Positions 47,075 to 54,964 of a DNA stretch of 64,000 nucleotides are shown piece by piece. The notes below the pieces were generated by a model. It was not told the origin of the DNA, ran no database searches, and saw only the letters and a program-made list of their open reading frames with translations. Both the position numbers and the translations under genes were made by a program. Each line of letters starts with the position of its first letter. Positions within the stretch are counted from its first letter, which is position 1. Origin of the DNA: Amylostereum areolatum (Eukaryota > Basidiomycota > Agaricomycetes > Russulales > Stereaceae); contig SAXG01000061.1 of assembly GCA_012932865.1 (NCBI GenBank), forward strand, positions 225,249 through 289,248, given 5' to 3'.

Positions 47075-50000
47075 TTACCCCCCCCTTTAAGACGCGCTTT
47101 CGCCTGGAGCGCAATGTCATCTGCAAGGGTAGATGCGAGGAAATCGTCAAAGGAGATGCCGAGGGAACGCACAGGGCGGGGCGCATTTGGATGGCGTTTG
47201 TGGAAGGCGTCGATCATGTCGGTGACTTTTGAGAGCGAGGAGCGAGGGAGCCAGGTATTCTCGGAGTCAGGATAGCCTGCCCACTTGACGAGGTATTGTA
47301 TGCCTTTCTTGTTGCGGGTCGGCTTCGAGTCGATGATGTCTTCAACGTCATATTCTTCCTCGTCATCAACGAGGTCAGGCGGCGGTTGTTCATAGTTTGG
47401 ACCATGTGCCGTTGTCTCTTTGTACGCGGTGAGCAGCGAAGCATGGAAGACTGGGTGGATTCTCCACGTCTTTGGCAGCTTCAGGCGGTAGTTCACTGGG
47501 CTAATGACGTCAACGATCTCGAAGGGTCCAAATCGTTTGGCAGCAAGCTTAGCTTTTGGCCTCGTCGTCTTCAGGTTTTTGCCTTCGAGCCAGACCTTGT
47601 CTCCGACGGCAAACAGTGTCGATTTGCTGATTGTGTCACCGTTGTAGTGCTTCATTAAGTCGGATGCGAGGGCAAGGCTGGCCTTGATCTCCTGTCGGAC
47701 TTCTTCAAGTTGACGGAGGCGTTCTTCAACTGCAGGGACCTTTGAGGACGGGTTTACGGATGGGTACATCTTGGGGAGGAAGCCGTAGAGGACTTCAAAG
47801 GGGGCCTTTCCAGTAGCTGCATGGGTGCGGGAGTTGTGAGAAAACTCGAAGAAGGGCAGCCACTTCACCCAGTCATCTTGACGGTAGTTGCAGAATACTC
47901 GCAGGAACTGCTCAAGGTTCTGGTTCTCGCGTTCGGTTTGGCCGTCTGTCTGTGGGTGATACGCTGTGCTGAGGGCGGACTTGATCCCGAGCTTCTCGTT
48001 GAGTGTACGCATCACCTGTCCAGCAAATTGGGGTCCACGATCCGAGATGATCTTGTCCGCCAAGCCGTAATGTCGGTATACCTTATCGAAGAGAATGTCG
48101 GCCGTGCCATCGCTGGTGATCTTCGTTGTACATGGGGTGGTAACCACCATCTTGGTGAGGCGATCAACCACGACATTGACGGCATTATAGCCTTCGCAGT
48201 CAGGGAGCTCGACAATGAAGTCGGTAGAGATGACGCCAAATGGTCGGTCGGGTACTTCGTTCGGGATCATGTCGACGTGGGGTCGGCTGCTCTGTGTCTT
48301 TGTCGACTGGCAGGTTGCGCATCCTGCTACGAAGACAGACATGCCAGGCCACCAATATTCACGACTCACAAGTTCGTAAGTCTTGAAGCGACCAGGGTGT
48401 CCAGCCAGGGGCGATTCATGGTACATTTTGACAATGTCGCATCGCAACTCGTCGTCTGCAGGGACATATACCTTTCCTCTAAACAGGACCAGGCCTTCTT
48501 CGTAGTTCCACTCTTGAAGGTTCTTGACGAGTGTACGTGGTCCATTTCGTAAGATGGCATCCAGAGCTTGAACGACCTCGATGTCCTTGGTCTTGCAGTC
48601 GCGGATACGTCGTCGGAGTTCGACATCGCCGAGGGAGGTTACTGCTCCTGGCCTTGTTGCACGTATCTGGAAGTACTTGGGGTCGAGCAAGATACGCTCC
48701 TTGTTGTCATTCTCAACGCCCTGCTTGTGATCAGGTCGTTGGGACATTGGGTCTGGGCGATGGGATACTCCTGGTTTGTGAATGAGCGCGAAGTCAAATC
48801 GAGTGAGGAATAGAGCCCAACGTGCCTGTCGGCGGCTCAGCTTCTGTGCCGTCTTGAAGTGTTCCAGGTTCTTGTGGTCTGTCCAGATTTCGACGGTGTC
48901 GGGGGCGCCTTCAAGGTAGTGGCGCCAGGCTTCGAGCGCACGGATGATCGCGAGTAGCTCCTTGTCGTAGATGTCGTAGTTGCGTTCCGGTTCGGACAGG
49001 GCCTTGGACAGATACGCCACTGGATGCCAGTGACCGTCGTTGCCTTTCTGCGAGAGTATACCTCCAGTAGCAAAGTCCGAGGCGTCAACTTCGACGAGGT
49101 AGGGTTTCCTTGGATCAGGCATAACTAAGACAGGGGAGGAGGTGAACGCAGCTTTAAGTGCGTTAAACGCCGTCTGGCATTCCGTCGACCAATTCCATGT
49201 GCAGTCCTTCTTTGTCAGGTCGAACAGAGGTCGTGCGATCTTGGAGAAATCCTTGATGAAGCGTCGGTAGAAATTACCAAATCCGAGGAAAGATTGTACA
49301 TCCTTGACCGTCCGGGGTGTCGGCCAGTCCTGGATACCAGCTACCTTGACGGGGTCCATTGCGATCTTGTCGTGCGAGATAATGAGTCCGAGGTATTCAA
49401 CGGAGTCCTGCTCGAAGACACATTTCTCTGGCTTAAGAAACAGGTCATTGTCTTGTAGGCGTTGGAGAACCTGTCGCACTATGGCACGATGTTCCTCCAT
49501 AGTTCGAGTGAATACGAGGATGTCGTCCATGTAGATGATGACTTTGCCCGAGTCGATAAGGTCCTTGAAAAGTTCGTTCATCATTGCCTGGAACGTCGTG
49601 GGGGAGTTCATAAGGCCGAAGAACATCACCGTAGGTTCAAAGAGGCCACGATTCGTCTTGAACGCAGCCTTCCACTCGTCGCCTTCCTTGATGCGGACGT
49701 TGTTGTACCCCCAGCGGACGTCCATCTTGGAGAAGATCTTTGCACCTTTGAGGCGGTCGACAATTTCTGAGATCAGCGGCAAGGGATACTCGTTCTTGAT
49801 GGTACCCTTGTTTAGCTCTCGATAGTCCTGTACAGGCCGCAGCTTCCCATCCTTCTTTTTGACGAAAAAGAACGGACTTGCCTGCGGCGACTTCGATGGG
49901 CGAATGTAGCCCTTCTTCAGGTGGTCGTCGAGGAAGGTATCGAGCTCGATCTGCTTGGAGGGGGAGAGCGGATAGATCTTGCACGGCTTGGGTTCGAAGC

Positions 50001-51090
50001 TGTCCTTCATGTCGATGGCATGATCCCATGGTCGTCGGTCGGGTAGTCGTTCAGAGGTTTTCTTGTCGAATATGGGTGCAAAGTCGCGGTATGGAGGGGG
50101 AACCAAGTCTTCAAAGGTTTGCGGACGTGCATTTTCCTTTGAGTGCTCTGCAAGCTCTTGCGCCTTGGTGAAGCCCGCGCGGATTGGTACTGCCTCCGGG
50201 TTAGGGCCGTCAACTTCAGGAAGAATCCCAGCACGACGCAGGCCATTGATCTCCCAGTCTCGGAAGACTCTGGGTCGTTCGTCGTCGTCTTCAGTGAAAA
50301 GGCGGGCAGGTAGAGGTGAGAGATGGGATGTGCGGATACGAACACCTTTGACCCTGCACGCGGGGATGACATACGTAGGGATAGGGGCCCAGGAGACATA
50401 CACTGGTTCTGGGAAGGGGTCGTCCGGGACTAGAGGTACCTTAGGGGGCGCATCAGCTCGAACCTTTCGCTGTGATCGGGTCGACAATGGTGTTCGCGGC
50501 TTTGTTGCAAGGTTTGTCACGGTCGGTTCGGAGAGGGTGCAGGAGGGAGGGCAGCGGAGCATGTCAACACGATCTTGCTGCCAGTCTATGGTGGGGTTAT
50601 GCTCATCGAGCCAGTCTGTTCCAAGGATCATATCGTGATCACCGATGTCGGTGATGAAGAACTCAGCTTCTTCCTCATGGTATGCCTTTGAGTCTTGCGA
50701 GTATATCCGGATTCGCTGGGTCGTTGTGTCACGTACCCAGCCCATGATGTTCTCGGTGCCATCCACGTTACGCACGGGGAACGGGTTTTCTAGTTTTCTC
50801 GTGGTCAGCTTCTTGCGTTCAGCAAAGCTTCGATTGATGATGATTCCTTCTGCACCGCTGTCAAGCAGTGCATCTGCGTCGATTTGTCGGCCTGTCGCTC
50901 GTCCAATCATCTTGACTCTGAGCGTTATCGAGGGTGTTTGCCTGTTCTTCGTGACAGTAGAGAGGTGCACACACGATGGATACGATTGCTCACATGAGGT
51001 CATAGATGATAATACAGAAAAGCGATTGTAAGATGCCGATGATACAAGTCCTTTGCCTCCGCCAGACGACGCGACTGGGGGGCGTTTCAA
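46765..51090 (-). CDS. pol: Element A1 pol polyprotein, chromovirus type
   Basis: An unbroken frame of about 1440 codons begins at the TTTTTGA overlap with gag (first codon TTG, no ATG). Domains: protease LLDSGAEGIIINRSF (about 50850); [22 protein letters not shown] (49800) and YMDDILVF (49530); RNase [17 protein letters not shown] (49070) and [20 protein letters not shown]; integrase HHCC with HESPLAGHPGRFKTYELVS and GCATCQ; core STDFIVELPDCEG, ISDRGPQFAGQ and YHPQTDGQTER; chromodomain EDIIDSKPTRNKKGIQYLVK and DSENTWLPRSSLSK. The integrase finger lacks four residues (12 nt) present in A2 before GCATC. The frame has no stop before the 3' LTR and runs into it to 46765, unlike A2, which stops in the polypurine tract. 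Confidence 0.95.
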   Translation of the reverse strand: MKRPPVASSGGGKGLVSSASYNRFSVLSSMTSCEQSYPSCVHLSTVTKNRQTPSITLRVKMIGRATGRQIDADALLDSGAEGIIINRSFAERKKLTTRKLENPFPVRNVDGTENIMGWVRDTTTQRIRIYSQDSKAYHEEEAEFFITDIGDHDMILGTDWLDEHNPTIDWQQDRVDMLRCPPSCTLSEPTVTNLATKPRTPLSTRSQRKVRADAPPKVPLVPDDPFPEPVYVSWAPIPTYVIPACRVKGVRIRTSHLSPLPARLFTEDDDERPRVFRDWEINGLRRAGILPEVDGPNPEAVPIRAGFTKAQELAEHSKENARPQTFEDLVPPPYRDFAPIFDKKTSERLPDRRPWDHAIDMKDSFEPKPCKIYPLSPSKQIELDTFLDDHLKKGYIRPSKSPQASPFFFVKKKDGKLRPVQDYRELNKGTIKNEYPLPLISEIVDRLKGAKIFSKMDVRWGYNNVRIKEGDEWKAAFKTNRGLFEPTVMFFGLMNSPTTFQAMMNELFKDLIDSGKVIIYMDDILVFTRTMEEHRAIVRQVLQRLQDNDLFLKPEKCVFEQDSVEYLGLIISHDKIAMDPVKVAGIQDWPTPRTVKDVQSFLGFGNFYRRFIKDFSKIARPLFDLTKKDCTWNWSTECQTAFNALKAAFTSSPVLVMPDPRKPYLVEVDASDFATGGILSQKGNDGHWHPVAYLSKALSEPERNYDIYDKELLAIIRALEAWRHYLEGAPDTVEIWTDHKNLEHFKTAQKLSRRQARWALFLTRFDFALIHKPGVSHRPDPMSQRPDHKQGVENDNKERILLDPKYFQIRATRPGAVTSLGDVELRRRIRDCKTKDIEVVQALDAILRNGPRTLVKNLQEWNYEEGLVLFRGKVYVPADDELRCDIVKMYHESPLAGHPGRFKTYELVSREYWWPGMSVFVAGCATCQSTKTQSSRPHVDMIPNEVPDRPFGVISTDFIVELPDCEGYNAVNVVVDRLTKMVVTTPCTTKITSDGTADILFDKVYRHYGLADKIISDRGPQFAGQVMRTLNEKLGIKSALSTAYHPQTDGQTERENQNLEQFLRVFCNYRQDDWVKWLPFFEFSHNSRTHAATGKAPFEVLYGFLPKMYPSVNPSSKVPAVEERLRQLEEVRQEIKASLALASDLMKHYNGDTISKSTLFAVGDKVWLEGKNLKTTRPKAKLAAKRFGPFEIVDVISPVNYRLKLPKTWRIHPVFHASLLTAYKETTAHGPNYEQPPPDLVDDEEEYDVEDIIDSKPTRNKKGIQYLVKWAGYPDSENTWLPRSSLSKVTDMIDAFHKRHPNAPRPVRSLGISFDDFLASTLADDIALQAKARLKGGGNVTDRSISLFVCRPRTPDTSRHMTFPCITCFNDVIARTSERGSASLSMTSSLRTFVLHPMTPFLLFPPLAPLLHRIAPSYPLVYKDSVSLPFSLDCPSRHTVL

Positions 51091-52703
51091 AAATCCTGCG
51101 ACTCCAGGATATCCTTCAACAGTGCCACTGCCTGTTCCTTACCTTCCACGTCCAGATCCTTCAGCTGGCGGGTGATTGCCGCGATGGTTTTGGACGGGTC
51201 GGGAGCTGCTTTCGCAGTGGACGGAGCCGTGTTCGTCGGCAGGGGAGGGGCCTTGGACCCAGTCTCTACTGCGCCCACTCGTCGCGCGCTCGAATCGCGG
51301 TTGGGGCAGTCGCGAGAGACGTGACCGGCTTGTCGACACATGAAGCACTTGCCTTCGCGCATCATCTTTGCGCGCTCGTCGTCCGTCAGCTTTGCAGGGC
51401 GGGTCGAGGTGTTGGTGAAGGCGCCAACTCGGCGCGACGAGGAGTCGTTGGTCGAACCGTTTGAGGTGAGCGCGACAGCCCCCTTGGACTGACTGCTCTT
51501 CCTCTCCGGGTTCTCTTCGAGCCACTGGTGGTTGATGCGGCGGGCGCGCTCCTTCCACTCCGCGAGCTTGGTGGGGAACAGGTACGACCGGGCCACCTGC
51601 TTGCCGAGGTCACGCTGAAGTCCCTTCTTGAAAAAGTGGATTAGCGCCTCGTCGTCATACGCTGACATGGTTGCCAGCATCTCAAACTCGGTGATAAAGT
51701 CAGTGACGTCCCGGGTGGTCATTGCGAGCTCGTTGATCTTACGCTGAGCCTCTATCTTCGGATCGACGGGCACGAAGTCTTTGCCAAACCTCTCGAAGAG
51801 CTCTTTGTAGGAGCTATAGTGGAGTGTTGGGGGCGTGGGGTCGAGGGTGTCGGCGTCTTCCTTCTCGTCTTCGTCGGCGAAGAGTTCCATGCGGCGATGC
51901 GTGGCCCAGGCTTTCGCCGTGTCGTCCTCCATCAGGCTGAGGAGGAGCATCATCTTGGCGTCATCTGTGGCATAAACATCTTTGTTAACGCGCAGGAACA
52001 TGCGGAGCTCGAGGGAGAACCGGAGGGTGTCGCGTCTATCGCCTTTGAATGGCTTTGGCTTGGGGCCGATCTCCCGCTTGGAGACGGCAGGTTTGGATTC
52101 GGCATCGGACATCTTGTCGAAGGGGAGGGGGACGGTGAGGGATTGGGCGAGTTCTTGATCAAGGCGGCGTAGGGTTTCTCGTCGGCGTTCTTCTGCTTCT
52201 TCAACTTCGTCCTCAACTTGTTTTGCGACAAGGAAGTCGGCGGGGGTGAGGAATTGCTGGTTATGATGCCACGACCAGTGATCTTGGACGGGACTGAATG
52301 AAGTGGGCTGCCACTCAACTACTGATCGTCCTGGGGTTCCGTTCTTGTTCCGTCTATAGGCGTACCACTTCCCAGTTGTGTCATTGTGGTTGATCCCTTC
52401 TGGGACTTCGATTACAGTACGTCGACGGGGTGGGGGCGAGTTGGTCGGAGGGGGGTTCAGGAAGCGCTGTAGAACATCCGCAGCGGTGGCAAAATCCGAT
52501 TCTTCGACGTAGGGTTGTTCGTCGCGGTCGTCGAAGTACCAGTCTCGACGTTGCCGGTTTGGTTCGTCGTGCAGCCAACGTACGGATTCCTTAGTCTGCT
52601 GCGAGGTGATGATATAGTATTCTTCGGGACAGTAGTCTCGAAAGACGCCTGGGGGAAGGTTCGGGGTGGGGGGACGAGGGGCTGTGGAGGACGTGATGAT
52701 GGT
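51087..52703 (-). CDS. gag: Element A1 gag with ATG-less N-terminal extension
   Basis: From ATG 52112 (MSDAESKPAVSKREIGPKPK) the capsid region (LELRMFLRVNKDVYATDDAK, YKELFERFGKDFVPVDPKIE, DVTDFITEFEMLATMSAYDD) leads to a CCHC knuckle CFMCRQAGHVSRDCPN (about 51320) and ends DILESQDF, TGA at 51087. The same frame is open upstream for 197 codons to a TAG at 52704-52706, with clearly protein-like content (GVFRDYCPEEYYIITSQQTK, TGKWYAYRRNKNGTPGRSVV, PVQDHWSWHHNQQFLTPADF) and no ATG. That TAG is in frame with ORF0. Short gag from 52112, non-ATG start, splicing, or readthrough from ORF0 are all possible. Confidence 0.88.
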   Translation of the reverse strand, partial: TIITSSTAPRPPTPNLPPGVFRDYCPEEYYIITSQQTKESVRWLHDEPNRQRRDWYFDDRDEQPYVEESDFATAADVLQRFLNPPPTNSPPPRRRTVIEVPEGINHNDTTGKWYAYRRNKNGTPGRSVVEWQPTSFSPVQDHWSWHHNQQFLTPADFLVAKQVEDEVEEAEERRRETLRRLDQELAQSLTVPLPFDKMSDAESKPAVSKREIGPKPKPFKGDRRDTLRFSLELRMFLRVNKDVYATDDAKMMLLLSLMEDDTAKAWATHRRMELFADEDEKEDADTLDPTPPTLHYSSYKELFERFGKDFVPVDPKIEAQRKINELAMTTRDVTDFITEFEMLATMSAYDDEALIHFFKKGLQRDLGKQVARSYLFPTKLAEWKERARRINHQWLEENPERKSSQSKGAVALTSNGSTNDSSSRRVGAFTNTSTRPAKLTDDERAKMMREGKCFMCRQAGHVSRDCPNRDSSARRVGAVETGSKAPPLPTNTAPSTAKAAPDPSKTIAAITRQLKDLDVEGKEQAVALLKDILESQDF

Positions 52704-53320
52704 CTAGAAGAAGTCCGCCGCGATGGGGCGACGGCCGAGGAGTTTCTTGGTGAGGTAGCCGGCTTTTACTGCCTGGCGGATCTTATGTTCATGGTGGCGG
52801 CGACGAAGGGTCTTACCCTTGATGGTGGGACGGAGGACTGGTGGCGGGGTGGATTCGGGGGTCCGACGGTTAAACTGGGAGACGGAGGTGAAACTGGTTT
52901 GGAGGATCGGGTTGGGGGCGTCTTGGATGAGGTATGTGTGGTAGGTGGGGGCGTGGAGGGTGAATTCAAGGTGTTCGAGATCTACGTTGATGCACGTAGT
53001 GATCCGGACGTATAGGGCGAGGACGACAGTACCGTGATCCTTGTGCCACCTCCACTCGAAGATGCGGAAGTTGAGGCCGTGCGCGGTCCAGGGATCTTTC
53101 TTGCAGAGGTTCTGTACGGGGACGAGGCAGTTGACGGTGACGGCGTCGGACCAAGGGTAGGGGAGTAGTGCGTCGTCGCGGGGGGTGATCGGCTTTCCGT
53201 TGAACGGGAGGAAAACCGGTGCGTTCGGGAGGTCCGTGGTGGGAGTTTTTAACGTCGTAGAGACGGCAGAGGTAGATGGAGAGAGGGGTGCGAGGTAGGC
53301 GTAGGGGTAGACTGTCCAGG
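52704..53320 (-). CDS. Element A1 ORF0: conserved ATG-less leader ORF
   Basis: Between 5' LTR and gag a frame of about 205 codons is open and continues upstream through the LTR to the predicted RNA 5' end (53462). It reads PVFLPFNGKPITPRDDALLP, YPWSDAVTVNCLVPVQNLC, GLNFRIFEWRWHKDHGTVV, HLEFTLHAPTYHTYL, then KIRQAVKAGYLTKKLLGRRP and IAADFF, TAG at 52704-52706. No ATG occurs in any frame from the predicted RNA start to 52792, where a CCACCATGA opens only an 8-codon frame. The A2 copy keeps the frame while differing at about half the residues, with shared blocks (N-R-I-EWRW--DHG; ESTPPPVLRPTIKGKTLR). I recognise no domain. It may be translated from a non-ATG codon, or belong to gag by readthrough or splicing. 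Confidence 0.55.
53308..53318 (-). promoter_or_regulatory. Element A1 primer-binding site, self-complementary
   Basis: TGGACAGTCTA on the minus strand starts 2 nt inside the LTR border and is the reverse complement of TAGACTGTCCA at 53462-53452 in the 5' LTR, 33 nt downstream of TATATAA (53495-53489). The 11-nt match equals the length known for Tf1. Confidence 0.78.
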
Positions 53321-53740
53321 TGTCAGAAACACAGTTTATGAGACCGATGAACCGCCTAAGTCGCGACGATGGGAGGAGCGAGAAGAGAATAGATTCGAGA
53401 GTGCCGGGGTCTAGGGTAGTGCAACGTGCGCTACAGTACCGTATGACGAGATGGACAGTCTAGGGAGAAGGGAAGAGAAACACTGTCCTTATATACAAGT
53501 GGGTACGATGGTGCGATGCGATGCAATAGTGGTGCGAGCGGGGGGAACAATAAGAAAGGAGTCATGGGGTGGAGGACGAAGGTCCGGAGCGATGATGTCA
53601 TAGATAAGGATGCGGAACCCCGCTCGGAAGTCCGGGCAATGACGTCGTTGAAGCATGTGATGCAAGGGAAAGTCATGTGCCGTGACATGTCGGGTGTACG
53701 AGGTCTGCAAACGAAGAGAGAAATGGAGCGATCCGTGACA
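53321..53740 (-). mobile_element. Element A1 5' LTR
   Basis: 420 bp. TATA box at 53489-53495 and predicted RNA 5' end at 53462, in the minus direction. Confidence 0.95.
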
Positions 53741-54116
53741 CTTCCCCCAATCGCGGTCTTGCTATCCCCTCCGACCACAGACTCCTCTTCCTCGCCCTCG
53801 CCCGAGCCGTCCGGATATCGGCTACGGTCCAGAAACACTGATGTCCCACCCCCACCTCCGACGTACCGACGCTACCGCCCGCGCCCACAGGCAGCTTCTG
53901 GGATTCCTCACGCGACGTGAGAGCCTGACGCACGAAGCCGCCCAACACGCCACCAAACAGTGGTTGTACTGGGAGGACGCCATGCTCCGCACTCAGCGAG
54001 AACCCCCTTCGCGCTTCAACCACTCCTGGCGCGTCGACGATCTCTTCTGGAAGGAAGAAGATTGGGACTTGCAGGAAGCGGAGGAGTCGAAGGATCACTG
54101 GCCGGAGCCTTGGTAA

Positions 54117-54362
54117 GCGCACGGATGAACTTTCACTCATCATTACGCACTCGGACTTTCTCTCTCATCGTCATCATCGCGCTTTCGCATCCATTGTTAC
54201 GATAATTCTCGGACTAATCACGGACTGCGCCCTCATTCGCACGCATATTTTCCTCGGACTTCTCTACTATACCGGTTCCTATCGCTATGAGGAAGGCGAA
54301 ACACTTGGCATTCTCTATGCGACGCGCTGGCCGCGCCGTTTACTTATGACTCAGTTTTGATT
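54117..54362 (+). other. Spacer between ORF3 and the small basic ORF of element B
   Basis: No gene is seen; AT-richer than ORF3. Confidence 0.4.
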
Positions 54363-54890
54363 ATGTACGAACTATCGCTTACGATTGACGGCAATGATTA
54401 CATCATTGCCCCCCCGCATCGTAAGGATAAAAGGGAAAGCCATAGCGACAACAACACCCTCAGACATCGTCTAGCAAACCCACTCGCACCGCCCAAATCC
54501 ACAAAAATGTCTTCTACTCTCGCCTCGTCCTCGCGCAACCTCTCCACCACCGATTGCACTCCTCCTACCACCCCTCCTCCCTCGCCCGTCCCCTCGTGCA
54601 CTCCCACACCCGACCCACGCGACGAAGAACTCCTTCGTCATCTCAAACGAGTCACGGAACTCCTAAGCCGTCCGGACGTTGCTCGCGCCATGAAGAGGCC
54701 GAGAAGCCTCGATGAAGAAGCCATGCGCGAGTCGAGGGGAAGATGCGGTATCAAAGGGCTCTTCAAGAAACACGGGCCCCGATTCAGAAGCCCGGACCAC
54801 GCGACGACGGCCAGGAGAGGGCATCGGTTAGGGTCTCCTACGATGGACGGGGAGGACGTCAAAGTAGTGGAGGCGTTGCGGAAGCGTTAG
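54363..54890 (+). CDS. Element B small basic ORF, unknown
   Basis: From ATG 54363 (MYELSLTIDGNDYII) or ATG 54507 (MSSTLASSSRNLSTTD) to TAG 54890. The middle is Thr/Pro-rich (TPPTTPPPSPVPSCTPTPDP) and is followed by a helical, basic region (DEELLRHLKRVTELLSRPDV, AMKRPRSLDEEAMRESRGR, GIKGLFKKHGPRF). No domain recognised. It lies between ORF3 and the membrane ORF, inside element B. Confidence 0.45.
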   Translation: MYELSLTIDGNDYIIAPPHRKDKRESHSDNNTLRHRLANPLAPPKSTKMSSTLASSSRNLSTTDCTPPTTPPPSPVPSCTPTPDPRDEELLRHLKRVTELLSRPDVARAMKRPRSLDEEAMRESRGRCGIKGLFKKHGPRFRSPDHATTARRGHRLGSPTMDGEDVKVVEALRKR

Positions 54891-54964
54891 AATAGAATTC
54901 TATCGCTTCATTCCGGATAAGGATAAAAGGAGTGAACATCAAAAAATGAGGACTCAGAAGCGTG

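Larger units (their letters stand above)
46655..53740 (-). mobile_element. Element A1: near-intact Ty3/Gypsy chromovirus
   Basis: LTRs 46655-47074 (3') and 53321-53740 (5') of 420 bp differ at two positions I can find. The 5-bp duplication CTTCC lies at 46650-46654 and 53741-53745. In transcription order: 5' LTR, self-complementary primer site, ORF0, gag with CCHC, pol (protease, RT, RNase H, integrase, chromodomain), a G8 polypurine tract and the 3' LTR. Gag and pol are open throughout, so this is a candidate for recent activity. It interrupts ORF3 of element B. Confidence 0.95.
45135..54116 (+). pseudogene. Element B ORF3, gag-like CCHC protein, interrupted by A1
   Basis: Downstream of pol, a GC-richer stretch encodes protein-like sequence in two alternating frames. 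A coiled coil comes first (ALEQARERIDDLKRESADVQ and LRQLDSRYLTLSTEMEEREV, 45440-45600). A part one frame away reads NIAELRKFLTEVGHRVNWLN and FRAAYEGEILRRRMETTGVP (45650-45790), then a Pro/Ser-rich region to KHDSVDPDGRPLKRIRD (46270-46320). Back in the first frame are IHEIIEQMMETHARWRRKH and a CCHC knuckle CWKCGERGHLRRDCPR (46580-46630). A1 is inserted at 46654; after it, at 53746, the frame continues (HLRRTDATARAHRQLLGF, WLYWEDAMLRTQREPPS, DLFWKEEDWDLQEAEESK) to TAA at 54116. ATG 45355 or 45135 could start it. The two frame switches may be indels or splicing. The function is unknown; a second gag-like protein is the best guess. Confidence 0.5.
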
